A DNA stretch of 64,000 nucleotides, taken from Tolypothrix sp. PCC 7712 (GTDB lineage Bacteria > Cyanobacteriota > Cyanobacteriia > Cyanobacteriales > Nostocaceae). The notes under the pieces are model-generated. The model was not told the origin of the DNA and searched no databases. It saw only the letters and a program-made list of their open reading frames with translations. This document shows positions 27,649 to 36,602 of the stretch, one piece after another. The stretch covers positions 6,511,390 through 6,575,389 of the forward strand of contig NZ_CP063785.1 in assembly GCF_025860405.1 (NCBI RefSeq), read 5' to 3'. Each line of letters begins with the position of its first letter. The stretch's first letter is position 1. The position numbers and the translations under genes were made by a program.

Positions 27649-28776
27649 TCATGCGGCTGCTGGCTGCACTAAATTTTCTATGCCTTGAACAACAGTAGCA
27701 GATTCAATTTTGTCACCCGCCTTGAGTATGTCCAAAACATCTTTACCCTCAGTTAAATAACCAAAAACGGAGTAACGACCATCTAATAGGTTACGTCCGG
27801 CTGGGGTGAGTTCTGGTTCAAACAGGAAGAAGAAAAATTGTGAGGAAGCACCATTTACCTGAGTTTCCGGACGAGCCATGACTACTGCACCAAAAGAAGA
27901 AAATGGCAGAACAGGCATATCGAGGTAACGTCCGGCATCTTCGAGAGTGATGCCGTATGTGGGAGCTTTATCGCCTTGTACAAGGACTTCTAGAGGAATA
28001 GCACGATATTTACCAGTTTTGGGATCGATAAACCCTACTTCTTTTCCTGGGGGATCGCCAGTTTGCAAAAAGTAAGATTCTTCGGAACGGGTGAATTCTA
28101 AACCATTATAAAAACCACGTTGTACCAAATCCACAAAGTTACCAGCAGTTACAGGAGCGCTATAACCATCTACCACAACTGTAAGGTTGCCTTTATTGGT
28201 TTTGATATCCACAGTTGCTCTACCTTTGAGTTGAGGTAGGTTACTGTACTCCTGAGGAACTTCAAAAGGAAATTCCTTGACCATTGACTCTTCGAGAAGA
28301 TTCACAATGCTTAGGAGGCGATCGCGTTCCGTTTGGATTTTTTCTTTATCTTTAACTTTGACTAATTCCTGCAAATTATTCACGCCAGATTGTAAATCCT
28401 TAATCCAAGCTTCGGCTTGGGGTTGGCGTTCTTCGGGAACGCTTGCTAGGATTTTGGAGGATTGATCGAGAGACCGTGATGCCTTGCTTAAGTCTTTGGA
28501 AATATTTCCCCACCGCCGATTTGCCCGCAGTTGGTTGGAGATATCTTCTAAACTGGCTTGCAGTTGCCGCACAGGTTCATTATCTATCGGGAGTGCATAC
28601 CGCAACAGAGATCTGCCATCAGTGATTGCATTCCCAGCTGGTAGGGCGGCGCTACTGGAGGGAGTCCACGCAGCTGTACTTATGCCTAAAAATATTGTTA
28701 CCAGCAGTATTGCCATGAGGCTGTTCTTCAGCCAGGATTTTAATAAGTTAAACATGGTATGGCTTAAATGCAGCAT
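27649..28776 (-). CDS. CYP38/TLP40-like cyclophilin-type peptidyl-prolyl isomerase
   Basis: 375 residues from ATG 28776, with later ATG 28755 possible. A signal peptide or membrane anchor (residues about 15-38) is followed by a helical domain of about 140 residues (EPVRQLQASLEDISNQLRA) and a C-terminal cyclophilin domain (ATVDIKTNKGNLTVVVDG, APVTAGNFVDLVQRGFYNGL, GASSQFFFFLFEPELTP). This two-domain layout matches plant CYP38/TLP40 and cyanobacterial relatives, lumenal or periplasmic factors for photosystem II assembly. Some catalytic positions of classic cyclophilins appear changed, as is usual in this subfamily, so isomerase activity may be low. Confidence 0.88.
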   Translation of the reverse strand: MLHLSHTMFNLLKSWLKNSLMAILLVTIFLGISTAAWTPSSSAALPAGNAITDGRSLLRYALPIDNEPVRQLQASLEDISNQLRANRRWGNISKDLSKASRSLDQSSKILASVPEERQPQAEAWIKDLQSGVNNLQELVKVKDKEKIQTERDRLLSIVNLLEESMVKEFPFEVPQEYSNLPQLKGRATVDIKTNKGNLTVVVDGYSAPVTAGNFVDLVQRGFYNGLEFTRSEESYFLQTGDPPGKEVGFIDPKTGKYRAIPLEVLVQGDKAPTYGITLEDAGRYLDMPVLPFSSFGAVVMARPETQVNGASSQFFFFLFEPELTPAGRNLLDGRYSVFGYLTEGKDVLDILKAGDKIESATVVQGIENLVQPAAA

Positions 28777-28824
28777 CAAATTGTTGACTGGACATAACCC
28801 ATAAATTATCTTCCCACAGTATTA

Positions 28825-28982
28825 GGGACTACGGATTAGGGATTGGGGATTAGGGATTGGGGATTGGGGATTAGGGAAGATGAGGGAGCAGAGGAAGCAG
28901 GAGTGCAGGGGAGAATAGCCATTACCCATTACTCATTACTCATTACCCATTACTCATTACCCATTACCCATTACCCAATTCC
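28825..28982. repeat. Short tandem repeats GGGATTA and CATTACC
   Basis: GGGATTGGGGATTAGGG-type units at 28825-28880 and CATTACCCATTACT units at 28920-28982 fill the region between the cyclophilin and efp promoters. Confidence 0.85.
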
Positions 28983-29055
28983 CATGACTAATAACCAATG
29001 ACGACCCTAGAGGGGTACAATAAATGCCGATTGTCTTCCAAAATTTGAAAGCTTC

Positions 29056-29613
29056 ATGATCTCCAGTAACGACTTTCGACCCGGTGTCTCAATTGTTTTA
29101 GATGGGTCTGTATGGCGGGTAATTGATTTCCTCCACGTTAAGCCAGGTAAAGGTTCGGCGTTTGTGCGGACAACGTTGAAAAATGTCCAGAGTGGCAAAG
29201 TTCTAGAAAGAACTTTCCGTGCGGGGGAAACTGTACCGCAAGCAACTCTAGAAAAAGTCACAATGCAACATACCTATAAAGAAGGTGATGAATTCGTCTT
29301 TATGGATATGGAAAGCTACGAAGAAGGCAGATTAACCGCAACGCAAATTGGCGATCGCGTAAAATACCTCAAAGAAGGTATGGAAGTTAACGTCATTCGT
29401 TGGGGTGAGCAAGTCCTAGAAGTGGAACTGCCTAATTCTGTGGTTTTAGAAATTGTGCAAACAGACCCAGGCGTGAAAGGTGACACTGCTACAGGTGGTA
29501 CAAAGCCCGCAACTTTAGAAACTGGTGCAACTATCATGGTTCCCTTGTTTATTGCTCAAGGTGAACGCATCAAGATAGATACCCGTGATGATAAATATTT
29601 AGGCAGGGAATAA
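29056..29613 (+). CDS. efp: Elongation factor P
   Basis: 185 residues, usual length. The KOW-like domain starts MISSNDFRPGVSI. The loop reaching the peptidyl-transferase centre reads HVKPGKGSAF, with Lys32 at the position modified in many bacteria. The C-terminal OB domain ends in GERIKIDTRDDKYLGRE. EF-P relieves ribosome stalling at polyproline stretches. No EpmA/EpmB or EarP genes are in view. It is followed after about 110 bases by accB, a common cyanobacterial gene order. Confidence 0.97.
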   Translation: MISSNDFRPGVSIVLDGSVWRVIDFLHVKPGKGSAFVRTTLKNVQSGKVLERTFRAGETVPQATLEKVTMQHTYKEGDEFVFMDMESYEEGRLTATQIGDRVKYLKEGMEVNVIRWGEQVLEVELPNSVVLEIVQTDPGVKGDTATGGTKPATLETGATIMVPLFIAQGERIKIDTRDDKYLGRE

Positions 29614-29645
29614 TTATTATCTCTTTTGAGAGTAATCCCGATTTC

Positions 29646-29664
29646 AATCCCTATTTTAGGGATT
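29646..29664. other. 8-bp hairpin between efp and accB
   Basis: AATCCCTA and TAGGGATT flank TTT. There is no T-tract, so it is not a standard terminator. It could be an attenuating or RNA-processing hairpin in an efp-accB transcript. Confidence 0.4.
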
Positions 29665-29720
29665 AAATCCCTGCCACACTTAACATTATTCTTTACGTAC
29701 AGGTCGAGGTAATAAAAACT

Positions 29721-30266
29721 GTGCCATTGGACTTTAATGAAATTCGCCAACTGCTAGCAACTATTGCACAAACAGATATTGCCGAAGTCACGCTCAAAAG
29801 CGAAGACTTTGAGCTGACAGTGCGTAAAGCTGTAAGTTTTAGCAATCAAATGGTGTCAGTCAGCCAAGCAGCTTCAGGCGGTGTGGTTGGTTTGGGATTA
29901 ACATCAGTTGCTGCACCCCAGGCTGTATCGACAGTGGAGACGGCTACAAATCGCGTCTTGGATAATAATGCCACTGGTTCTGGTGTGCAGTTGTCTGGCA
30001 ATTCTCCCTCAGCAATTGATAAAAGATTAGTGGAAGTTCCTTCGCCAATGGTAGGAACATTTTACCGTGCGCCTGCCCCAGGTGAAGCCCCATTTGTGGA
30101 AGTGGGCGATCGCGTCCGCAGTGGTCAAACAGTCTGCATCATCGAAGCCATGAAGCTGATGAACGAAATTGAGGCTGAAGTATCCGGTCAGGTCATGGAA
30201 ATTTTGGTGCAAAATGGCGAACCTGTAGAATATGGCCAACCTTTGATGAGAATTAACCCTGATTAA
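29721..30266 (+). CDS. accB: Biotin carboxyl carrier protein of acetyl-CoA carboxylase
   Basis: 181 residues, GTG start with GAGGT 9 bases upstream. The N-terminal helical segment (FNEIRQLLATIAQTDIAEV) and a variable linker precede a biotinyl domain with the biotinylated Lys in EAMKLMNEIEAE and a thumb-containing BCCP fold (PMVGTFYRAPAPGEAPFVEVG). It carries carboxybiotin between AccC and AccDA for fatty-acid synthesis. It lies directly downstream of efp. Confidence 0.97.
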   Translation: MPLDFNEIRQLLATIAQTDIAEVTLKSEDFELTVRKAVSFSNQMVSVSQAASGGVVGLGLTSVAAPQAVSTVETATNRVLDNNATGSGVQLSGNSPSAIDKRLVEVPSPMVGTFYRAPAPGEAPFVEVGDRVRSGQTVCIIEAMKLMNEIEAEVSGQVMEILVQNGEPVEYGQPLMRINPD

Positions 30267-30331
30267 GTATTAATCTATATTATGACGCAAGTCATTTTTC
30301 TCTCATTTTCAGTCCTTGCGGGTTAATCCTG

Positions 30332-30679
30332 ATGAAACAAGTGTTGCCTATACCACCAGAAGTGATGCAACAAGTAGCGGAATACTTCAGTCTGTTAAGT
30401 GAACCGATGCGCCTTCGGCTGTTGCACTTACTACGGGATGAAGAAAAATGCGTGCAAGAGTTGGTAGAGGCAACACAGACTTCGCAGGCGAACGTCTCAA
30501 AACACCTGAAGGTAATGTGGCAAGCAGGTATTCTTAGCCGCCGCAGTGAAGGAACTTGCGCCTACTACCGGGTGGAAGACGAAATGATTTTTGAATTATG
30601 TAATCGGGTTTGCGATCGTCTAGCTACTAGGTTAGAACAGCAAGCCCATAATTTTCGTTTATTGAATGGTAAGCGTTAA
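30332..30679 (+). CDS. ArsR/SmtB-family transcriptional regulator
   Basis: 115 residues. The winged helix-turn-helix is seen as LLSEPMRLRLLHLLRDEEKCVQELVEA, recognition helix TSQANVSKHLKVMWQAGIL and wing SRRSEGTCAYYRV. Only one Cys lies in the alpha-3 region (EEKCVQEL) instead of the ELCVCDL metal site, so metal sensing by that site is unlikely; two other Cys (TCAYY, LCNRVCDR) could sense redox or another ligand. No target gene is adjacent on the same strand. Confidence 0.9.
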   Translation: MKQVLPIPPEVMQQVAEYFSLLSEPMRLRLLHLLRDEEKCVQELVEATQTSQANVSKHLKVMWQAGILSRRSEGTCAYYRVEDEMIFELCNRVCDRLATRLEQQAHNFRLLNGKR

Positions 30680-30724
30680 GTCAGTAGTTTGTCATTTGTC
30701 ATTTGTCCTCTCTTACAAAGTTCT

Positions 30725-30802
30725 GTTCGTCGGAGACGTTGGCGTTCGCGAAGCGTCTCCCCTTGGGAGAAGCCATCGCCGGAAACCGGCGCTCCGACTT
30801 TG
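30725..30802. repeat. Palindromic GGAGACG/CGTCTCC and CCGG hairpin element
   Basis: GGAGACGTTGGCGTTCGCG pairs partly with GCGAAGCGTCTCC, followed by GCCGGAAACCGGCGCTCCGAC, which folds on GCCGG/CCGGC. A related piece is at 42059-42085 and a fragment is inside the WD40 gene at 48543-48563. It is a typical dispersed cyanobacterial REP-like element. Confidence 0.7.
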
Positions 30803-30847
30803 CGCTTTGTTATTTGTCCAATGACTAATGACTAATGACAACTGACA

Positions 30848-31459
30848 TTAAAGTGGATAATTATTTTTAAATTGGTCACGTGTGAGTGGCTGTTGTAACT
30901 CTACGCCTTCGCCACCTAGCACATCCAACTCTTTGCCATTGACTTCAATGTAAACCTTGGCGTTGGGATTTGCCGTGGTTGCAGTGTAGACTACTTGTCC
31001 TACACGCCCCATCATCGAGCTGCTACCACCACCACTGGTAAATTCTTCAGATAAATTAACATGAACTTCGTCATTGTTAACTTTCATACCTAGTAATTTG
31101 GTACCTTTGGGAATTGTGGTAGATTCTGCTCCTTCGGTTGGGCCTGCTAATAAGTTTTGCATAGCCTTTTCTACAACTTGGTTAGGTTGAGTAGCAGCTA
31201 TTTTGACTGGTTGGGGAGCTAATTCTAAATTTTTGCCATTGTCTTTCAGCCAATAGACATTAGCACTTTGCTCTTGACCAGGCTGTACAGTTGAGTTCTT
31301 TCCTGGCTGGGTTAATGATTGTGAAGCTGGGGAAGGTGTGGGCGGATTTTGGGAGTGTAAAGTAAGCCAAGCAACGCCGCCACTGACTGCTACCACTGCT
31401 GCGGACACAGCAGCTATTACACCGGAAGAATTACGATTAGATTGGTCTTTCATATTCAA
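30848..31459 (-). CDS. GerMN-domain membrane-anchored protein
   Basis: 203 residues. One membrane segment (residues about 14-34) is followed by a Pro/Ser/Gln-rich linker and a C-terminal GerMN (sporulation/spore germination) domain with VYWLKDNGKNLELAPQPVKI, LLAGPTEGAESTTIPKGTKL and VHVNLSEEF. GerMN domains occur in many non-sporulating bacteria, including cyanobacteria, as extracytoplasmic binding modules; the ligand is unknown. It lies downstream of proS on the same strand but 290 bases away. Confidence 0.85.
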   Translation of the reverse strand: MNMKDQSNRNSSGVIAAVSAAVVAVSGGVAWLTLHSQNPPTPSPASQSLTQPGKNSTVQPGQEQSANVYWLKDNGKNLELAPQPVKIAATQPNQVVEKAMQNLLAGPTEGAESTTIPKGTKLLGMKVNNDEVHVNLSEEFTSGGGSSSMMGRVGQVVYTATTANPNAKVYIEVNGKELDVLGGEGVELQQPLTRDQFKNNYPL

Positions 31460-31654
31460 AACCTGCTTGACTGAGGGCTGAGATGGTTTGTGTGGGAAGA
31501 GCAGCCTGATTAAAGTCGGTACTTAATTGGGGAGTTTCCAAACACTTAGAGTATGGCTATTTATATCAACAATGTCGCCATGTCTCTTTCCGCAGTAACT
31601 ACCTTAATTTTAGATTCGTAGTTTTATTACGTCACCTATCTGGGGGTTGGGGAC

Positions 31655-31735
31655 TGGGAATTTTAGATTTTAGATTTTAGATTTTGGATTTTAGATGAAA
31701 CCCAATCCAAAATCGTAAATCCAAAATCCAAAATT
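31655..31735. repeat. GATTTTA/GATTTTG tandem repeat with inverted partner
   Basis: TTTTAGATTTTAGATTTTGG units at 31660-31695 are followed by the complementary type AATCCAAAATCC at 31705-31735, so the block can fold back on itself. It lies just after the proS stop. The same family has entered thiL. Confidence 0.8.
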
Positions 31736-31748
31736 GCATTCCCAGTCC

Positions 31749-33554
31749 CTAGCTTATAGCCTCGGTAATCCACTGTTTGATTGTACCGATCACTTCGTTA
31801 ATGTCAATTTCTTGAGATTTACGAGTAGCTCTTTCGACAACTTCTACTTTGCCGTTAGCGATCGCTCTGCCTGTGACTATTCTGTAAGGTATACCGATTA
31901 AATCGGCATCTTTGAATTTTACTCCTGCCCGTTCATCGCGGTCATCGAGTAAGGTTTCAATTCCGGCTTGATTTAGTTCTTTGTAGAGTTTTTCGGCGAT
32001 TTCTATTTGTTGAGCATCTTTAATGTTAGGAATTGTGACAATTGCATGATAGGGTGCGATCGCTACTGGCCAAATAATTCCATCTTTATCGTAGGATTGC
32101 TCGACGGCTGATTGTGCTAATCGTGATACACCTACGCCATAACAACCCATCACTAAAGGTTTTTCTTCCCCTTGTTCGTTGGTATAAGTTGCACCCATCG
32201 CTACAGAGTACTTTGTACCTAATTGGAAGATGTGTCCTACCTCAATTCCTCTAGCACTTTGTAGGGTTTGCTCAGGGTTATGGAGAGCGCGATCGCCTGG
32301 TCTGGCTTTACGAATATCTACTACTAATTCTGGTAATTTAAATTGCTCACCCCAATTTGCGCCAACTACGTGATAACCACTCTCGTTGGCTCCTGTCACA
32401 AAGTTTTTTAAATCAACGGCTGTTTTATCGACAAAGCGTAAAAACTGGGAATTTAATTGTTGATTACCCTGAATATAATCATCAGCAATATCAGGAGCAA
32501 TATAGCCTAAAGGCAGAGATTTTGCTGCCCATGTTTGTTGGGTTTCAGCACTGGGGACAGTTAAAGCAATAATAGTTTTGGCATCATAATTAGCAGCTAA
32601 CTTAGTTAATTCATTTTGCAATTTCACTTCGTTAACTTCTTGATCGCCTCTAATACTGACTAAAACTAAAACTGTTTTGCCATTGTCATAAACTGTTTGG
32701 TAAAGAACATTCTTTACTACTTGAGTAGGAGAACATTTGAGGAATTTACAAACTGTGTCAATCGTATCTGTTCCCGGTGTCTCGCGTTTCTCATAGGCTG
32801 TAAACTGTGAGGTGACAGCATCAGCGCTTAATGAAACAGCTTTTTCCACATTGGCGGCGTATTTACCATCTTCGGTGTAGAGAACTTCATCTTCTCCCGC
32901 ATCCGCCAGCACCATAAATTCTGTAGAACCAGAACCACCAATTGCGCCAGAGTCAGCTTCCACTGCACGGAAAGCTAAACCAGAACGCCGCAGCATATTG
33001 CTGTAAGCCTGGTACATATCTTGGTAAGTAGCTTTGAGGCTTTCTTCATCGACATGGAAAGAATAGCCGTCCTTCATGATAAATTCCCGTCCGCGCATCA
33101 AACCAAAGCGGGGACGAATTTCATCGCGGAATTTGGTTTGAATTTGGTAGAGATGCAGGGGTAGCTGACGGTAAGAGCGAATCATATCACGCGCGATCGT
33201 CGTGATTACTTCTTCATGGGTGGGGCCTAATCCCAATTGTTGCTCTCGACGGTCGATGAGGGAAAACATAATACCCTCAGCTTTGGTATAAGTATCCCAG
33301 CGTCCCGATTCTTTCCACAACTCAGCAGGTTGTAATTGTGGTAACAAACATTCTTGCGCGCCTGTGGCGTTCATTTCTTCGCGCACAATCTGGGAAACCT
33401 TTTGCAATACCCGCCACATCAGTGGTAAATAAGCATAAACTCCGCTACCGATGCGACGAATATAACCTGCACGTAGTAATAATTTATGACTGGGAATTTC
33501 CGCATCAGCTGGATCATCCCGCAGTGTAACGAATAACATTTGTGACAGTCGCAT
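31749..33554 (-). CDS. proS: Prolyl-tRNA synthetase, bacterial type with editing insert
   Basis: 601 residues, full length. Class II motif 1 lies around GSGVYAYLPLMWRVLQK, motif 2 around FRDEIRPRFGLMRGREFIMKDGYSF (read in parts such as RPRFGLMRGREF) and motif 3 around GCYGVGVSRL. Between motifs 2 and 3 is the INS editing domain (FLKCSPTQVVKNVLYQT, VSIRGDQEVNEVKL) that hydrolyses Ala-tRNA(Pro). The C-terminal anticodon domain includes LLDDRDERAGVKFKDADLIG. It charges tRNA(Pro) in the cytoplasm. Confidence 0.97.
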   Translation of the reverse strand: MRLSQMLFVTLRDDPADAEIPSHKLLLRAGYIRRIGSGVYAYLPLMWRVLQKVSQIVREEMNATGAQECLLPQLQPAELWKESGRWDTYTKAEGIMFSLIDRREQQLGLGPTHEEVITTIARDMIRSYRQLPLHLYQIQTKFRDEIRPRFGLMRGREFIMKDGYSFHVDEESLKATYQDMYQAYSNMLRRSGLAFRAVEADSGAIGGSGSTEFMVLADAGEDEVLYTEDGKYAANVEKAVSLSADAVTSQFTAYEKRETPGTDTIDTVCKFLKCSPTQVVKNVLYQTVYDNGKTVLVLVSIRGDQEVNEVKLQNELTKLAANYDAKTIIALTVPSAETQQTWAAKSLPLGYIAPDIADDYIQGNQQLNSQFLRFVDKTAVDLKNFVTGANESGYHVVGANWGEQFKLPELVVDIRKARPGDRALHNPEQTLQSARGIEVGHIFQLGTKYSVAMGATYTNEQGEEKPLVMGCYGVGVSRLAQSAVEQSYDKDGIIWPVAIAPYHAIVTIPNIKDAQQIEIAEKLYKELNQAGIETLLDDRDERAGVKFKDADLIGIPYRIVTGRAIANGKVEVVERATRKSQEIDINEVIGTIKQWITEAIS

Positions 33555-33871
33555 CGTTTATTCCCTTTCCCAAAACACTTAATGAATTATGAAGGATGAA
33601 GTATGAAGTATGAAATATAAAGCTGCAATTACTACAATTTGTTCACTCACTCCATTAGGTATGAAGTATAAAGTATCAAGTTTCATGCTTTATCTTTGTG
33701 AGTGCTGAGTTGGCGAGACGTGATTAATCAGGAGAGACGCGATGAATCAGGAGAGACGCGATGAATCGCGTCTGTACAAGAGTCAAAATCCCAATCCCCA
33801 TTACCCCTTATCCCCAGAGGGGGCCCCGAGTTCCCCAGTCCCCAGTCCCCCATATTTAGGAGAAAAATATC
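33555..33871. repeat. Repeat-rich gap: 19-bp tandem palindromic units and the third 42-bp repeat
   Basis: GAGACGTGATTAATCAGGA recurs three times with variation at 33715-33770, ending in ATGAATCGCGTCT. Positions 33796-33837 are an exact copy of the 42-bp unit found twice at 2199-2305. The end of the gap carries TTTAGGAG (33854-33861), the ribosome-binding site of the acyltransferase. Confidence 0.8.
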
Positions 33872-35278
33872 TTGACTACCGGAATTTACCAAGCACAACC
33901 ACCTTTAGAATTTATCCCGCCGAAACTCAACCCTTTACTTTTGCAAGCGGCGCATCTGTTATTACCCAGCATAATTAGCTGGAAAACAGCGATTACCCAC
34001 ATTGAAGCAGACAACGTAGAAATCTTAGCGGATCTCTATCGTCAGTTTCAGGAAGGTAAGATTCGGTTTTTGTTAGCATTTCGCCATCCAAAAACAGAAG
34101 ATCCTCTTTGTTTAGGCTATTTGCTGTCGCAACTTGTGCCAAAAGTAGCACGAGCAAAAGACATAAAAATCCAAAATCCAATTCATGCTCATTTTATCTA
34201 CGATCGCGGTATTCCTCTGTGGGCAGGTGAACACATTGGCTGGCTGGCTTCTCATTTAGGCGGTACTCCCATCCAACGCGGTAAAGCCGACTGGAATGGC
34301 TTACGTTCGGCGCGGGATTTATTCGCCAATGGCAAATTACCAATGGCGGCTGCGCCAGAAGGAGCAACAAATGGTTTATCAGAGATTATGAGTCCCTTAG
34401 AACCAGGTATTGCTCAATTAGGCTTTTGGTGTGCTGAAGATTTGCACAAAGCTGGACGCTCTGAGCAGGTTTACATTGTACCAGTTGGGCTGAAATATAG
34501 TTACGTTTCTGCCCCTTGGAATGCGATCGCACAACTTCTCAGCGAATTAGAAGCCGCTAGCGGTTTACCGATAAATCCCTCAGAAAATGGCAATAGTGCC
34601 ACAATTGAGTCCCTTTATCCCCGCCTGTTGACATTGGCAGAACATTTATTAACGCTGATGGAAGACTTTTATAAGCGCTTTTATCACCAAAAGCTTCCAG
34701 AAGCAATGGTTGCATCTCATGAGGGAGGCGATCGCAATGAAGCCTTAAAAGCTAGGTTAGAAGCATTGATGCATGTAGCGTTACAAATATCAGAACAGTA
34801 TTTTGACTTACAGCCTAAAGGTGCTTGGAATGATCGTTGTCGCCGCTTAGAGCAAGCTGGCTGGAATTATATCTTTAGAGAAGACTTTAAAGATTTGAAA
34901 TCATTATCTCCCATAGAACGCGCCTTAGGCGATCGCGTTGCCGAAGAAGCAAATCGCAGAATGTGGCACATGCGATTAGTTGAGAGTTTTGTGGCTGTTT
35001 CTGGTAGCTATGTCAAAGATAAACCCTCAGTAGAAAGGTTTGCTGAAACCACCTTATTGTTAAGAGATATGGTGAAGAAAATTCAAGGTAATAATGACCC
35101 CTTGCGTCGTCCACAATTGGGTAAACAAAAAGTCAAAATTACGATAGGTGAACCCATATCTATTTCTGAGCGATACCCAGCTTATAAAGCTAATCGTGTA
35201 GGTGCAAAGCAAGCTGTCACAGACTTTACCAATGATTTACAAAAAGCAATGGAAAGTTTGATTGCCAAGGAAGGATAA
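33872..35278 (+). CDS. PlsC-like glycerol acyltransferase family protein
   Basis: 468 residues with a TTG start at 33872, supported by AGGAG ten bases upstream. The acyltransferase block I keeps the H-x4-D spacing as FRHPKTEDP. A segment with WLASHLGGTPIQRG and the block APEGATNGL (EGxTN-like) follow. This is the large cyanobacterial 1-acylglycerol-3-phosphate acyltransferase-like group, longer than classical PlsC (about 250 residues), with an extra helical C-terminal part of about 200 residues of unknown role. The predicted reaction is acyl transfer to a lipid glycerol backbone; the substrate is not certain. It is a single gene. Confidence 0.75.
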   Translation: MTTGIYQAQPPLEFIPPKLNPLLLQAAHLLLPSIISWKTAITHIEADNVEILADLYRQFQEGKIRFLLAFRHPKTEDPLCLGYLLSQLVPKVARAKDIKIQNPIHAHFIYDRGIPLWAGEHIGWLASHLGGTPIQRGKADWNGLRSARDLFANGKLPMAAAPEGATNGLSEIMSPLEPGIAQLGFWCAEDLHKAGRSEQVYIVPVGLKYSYVSAPWNAIAQLLSELEAASGLPINPSENGNSATIESLYPRLLTLAEHLLTLMEDFYKRFYHQKLPEAMVASHEGGDRNEALKARLEALMHVALQISEQYFDLQPKGAWNDRCRRLEQAGWNYIFREDFKDLKSLSPIERALGDRVAEEANRRMWHMRLVESFVAVSGSYVKDKPSVERFAETTLLLRDMVKKIQGNNDPLRRPQLGKQKVKITIGEPISISERYPAYKANRVGAKQAVTDFTNDLQKAMESLIAKEG

Positions 35279-35326
35279 GGATAAACTACATCATTACATT
35301 CTAAAAATTGTCCATATAAACTCAGA

Positions 35327-36130
35327 GTGAAAACCGACAGCATTTTTTATCGACTCTTTCAAGAGGTTCCCAGTATTTTCTTTGAACTGATTGGTAACCC
35401 ACCTGAGACTGCTAATATCTATCAATTTTCTTCAGTTGAAATCAAGCAAACAGCTTTTAGAATTGATGGTGTATTTCTTCCTACTCAAGATACAAACAAT
35501 CCCATTTATTTTGTCGAAGTCCAATTCCAACCAGACGCAGATATTTACTCGCGTCTAATTTCCGAAATCTTTCTATATTTGCGGCAGAATAAACCTCAAC
35601 ATACTTGGCGAGGAGTAATGATTTATGCCAGTAGGAGTATTGATATAGGAGATATCAAAGATTGTCACGAATTCTTTACCAGTCAGCGTGTAACAAGAAT
35701 TTATCTCGATGAATTGGGTGATGTAGCCTCACTACCCATCGGTATTGCTACGATAAAATTAATCATTGAGAATGAAGATATAGCAATTACCACTGCCAGA
35801 GAGTTAATCAACCGCACCAAGCAAGCTGTAGGTTTACAATTGCCACAGCAGCAGTTATTAGAATTAATAGAAACAATCTTGGTTTATAAATTTCCGCAAA
35901 TGAGTAGAGAGGAGATAGAAGCAATGTTTGGCTTAAATGAGTTGAAACAAACGCGAGTTTATCAAGAAGCTATAGAAGAGGGAGAACAAGCTGGTAAACG
36001 TAAAGCCAAATTAGAAGCTGTACCTAGACTTTTAGCATTAGGGTTAACTGTTGAACAAATAGCACAGGCGTTAGACTTAGATGTTGCACAAGTTCAGCAA
36101 ATAGCACAGCAAACACTACCTGAAAATTGA
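35327..36130 (+). CDS. Rpn/DUF2887-family PD-(D/E)XK nuclease-like protein (copy 1)
   Basis: 267 residues, GTG start. The N-terminal nuclease-like domain has FRIDGVF (Asp) and IYFVEVQFQPD (E-x-Q) as the likely D...ExK-like core. Then comes a helical region and a C-terminal helix-turn-helix-like repeat (LLALGLTVEQIAQALDLDVAQVQQIAQQ). Rpn-family proteins promote recombination and relate to transposase-like PD-(D/E)XK nucleases; in cyanobacteria they are highly amplified. A close paralogue is at 51546-52349. Confidence 0.82.
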   Translation: MKTDSIFYRLFQEVPSIFFELIGNPPETANIYQFSSVEIKQTAFRIDGVFLPTQDTNNPIYFVEVQFQPDADIYSRLISEIFLYLRQNKPQHTWRGVMIYASRSIDIGDIKDCHEFFTSQRVTRIYLDELGDVASLPIGIATIKLIIENEDIAITTARELINRTKQAVGLQLPQQQLLELIETILVYKFPQMSREEIEAMFGLNELKQTRVYQEAIEEGEQAGKRKAKLEAVPRLLALGLTVEQIAQALDLDVAQVQQIAQQTLPEN

Positions 36131-36191
36131 TAAAGCATCACATTTTCTTGTGAATTTTCGGCATATTAAGGCATGGGTAGGTAATTATAAA

Positions 36192-36596
36192 ATGGCAAGA
36201 GAAACAATTACGCTGCAAATTCCAGAAATACTATATCAGCGCTTACTTAATACTGCTCACGCACAACGTCGTCCAATTGAAGAAGTAATTGTTCATGCAT
36301 TACAGGTGGGTAGTCCGCCAGAATGGAATGATGTACCAGAAGAATTTCAAGCTGACCTAGCAGCCTTAGATAAACTAGATGACAATAGCTTGTGGCAAAT
36401 TGTCCGCAATTTTAAAACAGCAGATGAAATGGAGCGATACAACTATCTGTTGGAGCGTAACTCTAGTGGTAACATTACAGAGGCAGAGCAGTTAGAACTA
36501 ATAGAACTGCGTCACAAAGCTGACAGTTTTATGCTTTGTAAAGCCCAAGCTTCTGTGTTACTCCGTTGGCGAGGACATCATGTCCCAACTCCGTAA
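36192..36596 (+). CDS. Small protein upstream of an HNH nuclease (module copy 1)
   Basis: 134 residues from ATG 36192 (MARETITLQIPEILYQRL). The N-terminus resembles ribbon-helix-helix or antitoxin-like beta-strand/helix starts. The C-terminus has GNITEAEQLELIELRHKADS and a KAQASVLLRWRGH tail. It is followed after six bases by an HNH endonuclease, and the same two-gene order recurs at 44987-45658 with a related C-terminus. It may regulate or neutralise the nuclease; the function is unknown. Confidence 0.65.
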   Translation: MARETITLQIPEILYQRLLNTAHAQRRPIEEVIVHALQVGSPPEWNDVPEEFQADLAALDKLDDNSLWQIVRNFKTADEMERYNYLLERNSSGNITEAEQLELIELRHKADSFMLCKAQASVLLRWRGHHVPTP

Positions 36597-36602
36597 ATTG
36601 TT

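Noticed and set aside
32357..33529. Plus-strand frames over proS
   Set aside because: They are shadows of an essential, fully conserved gene.
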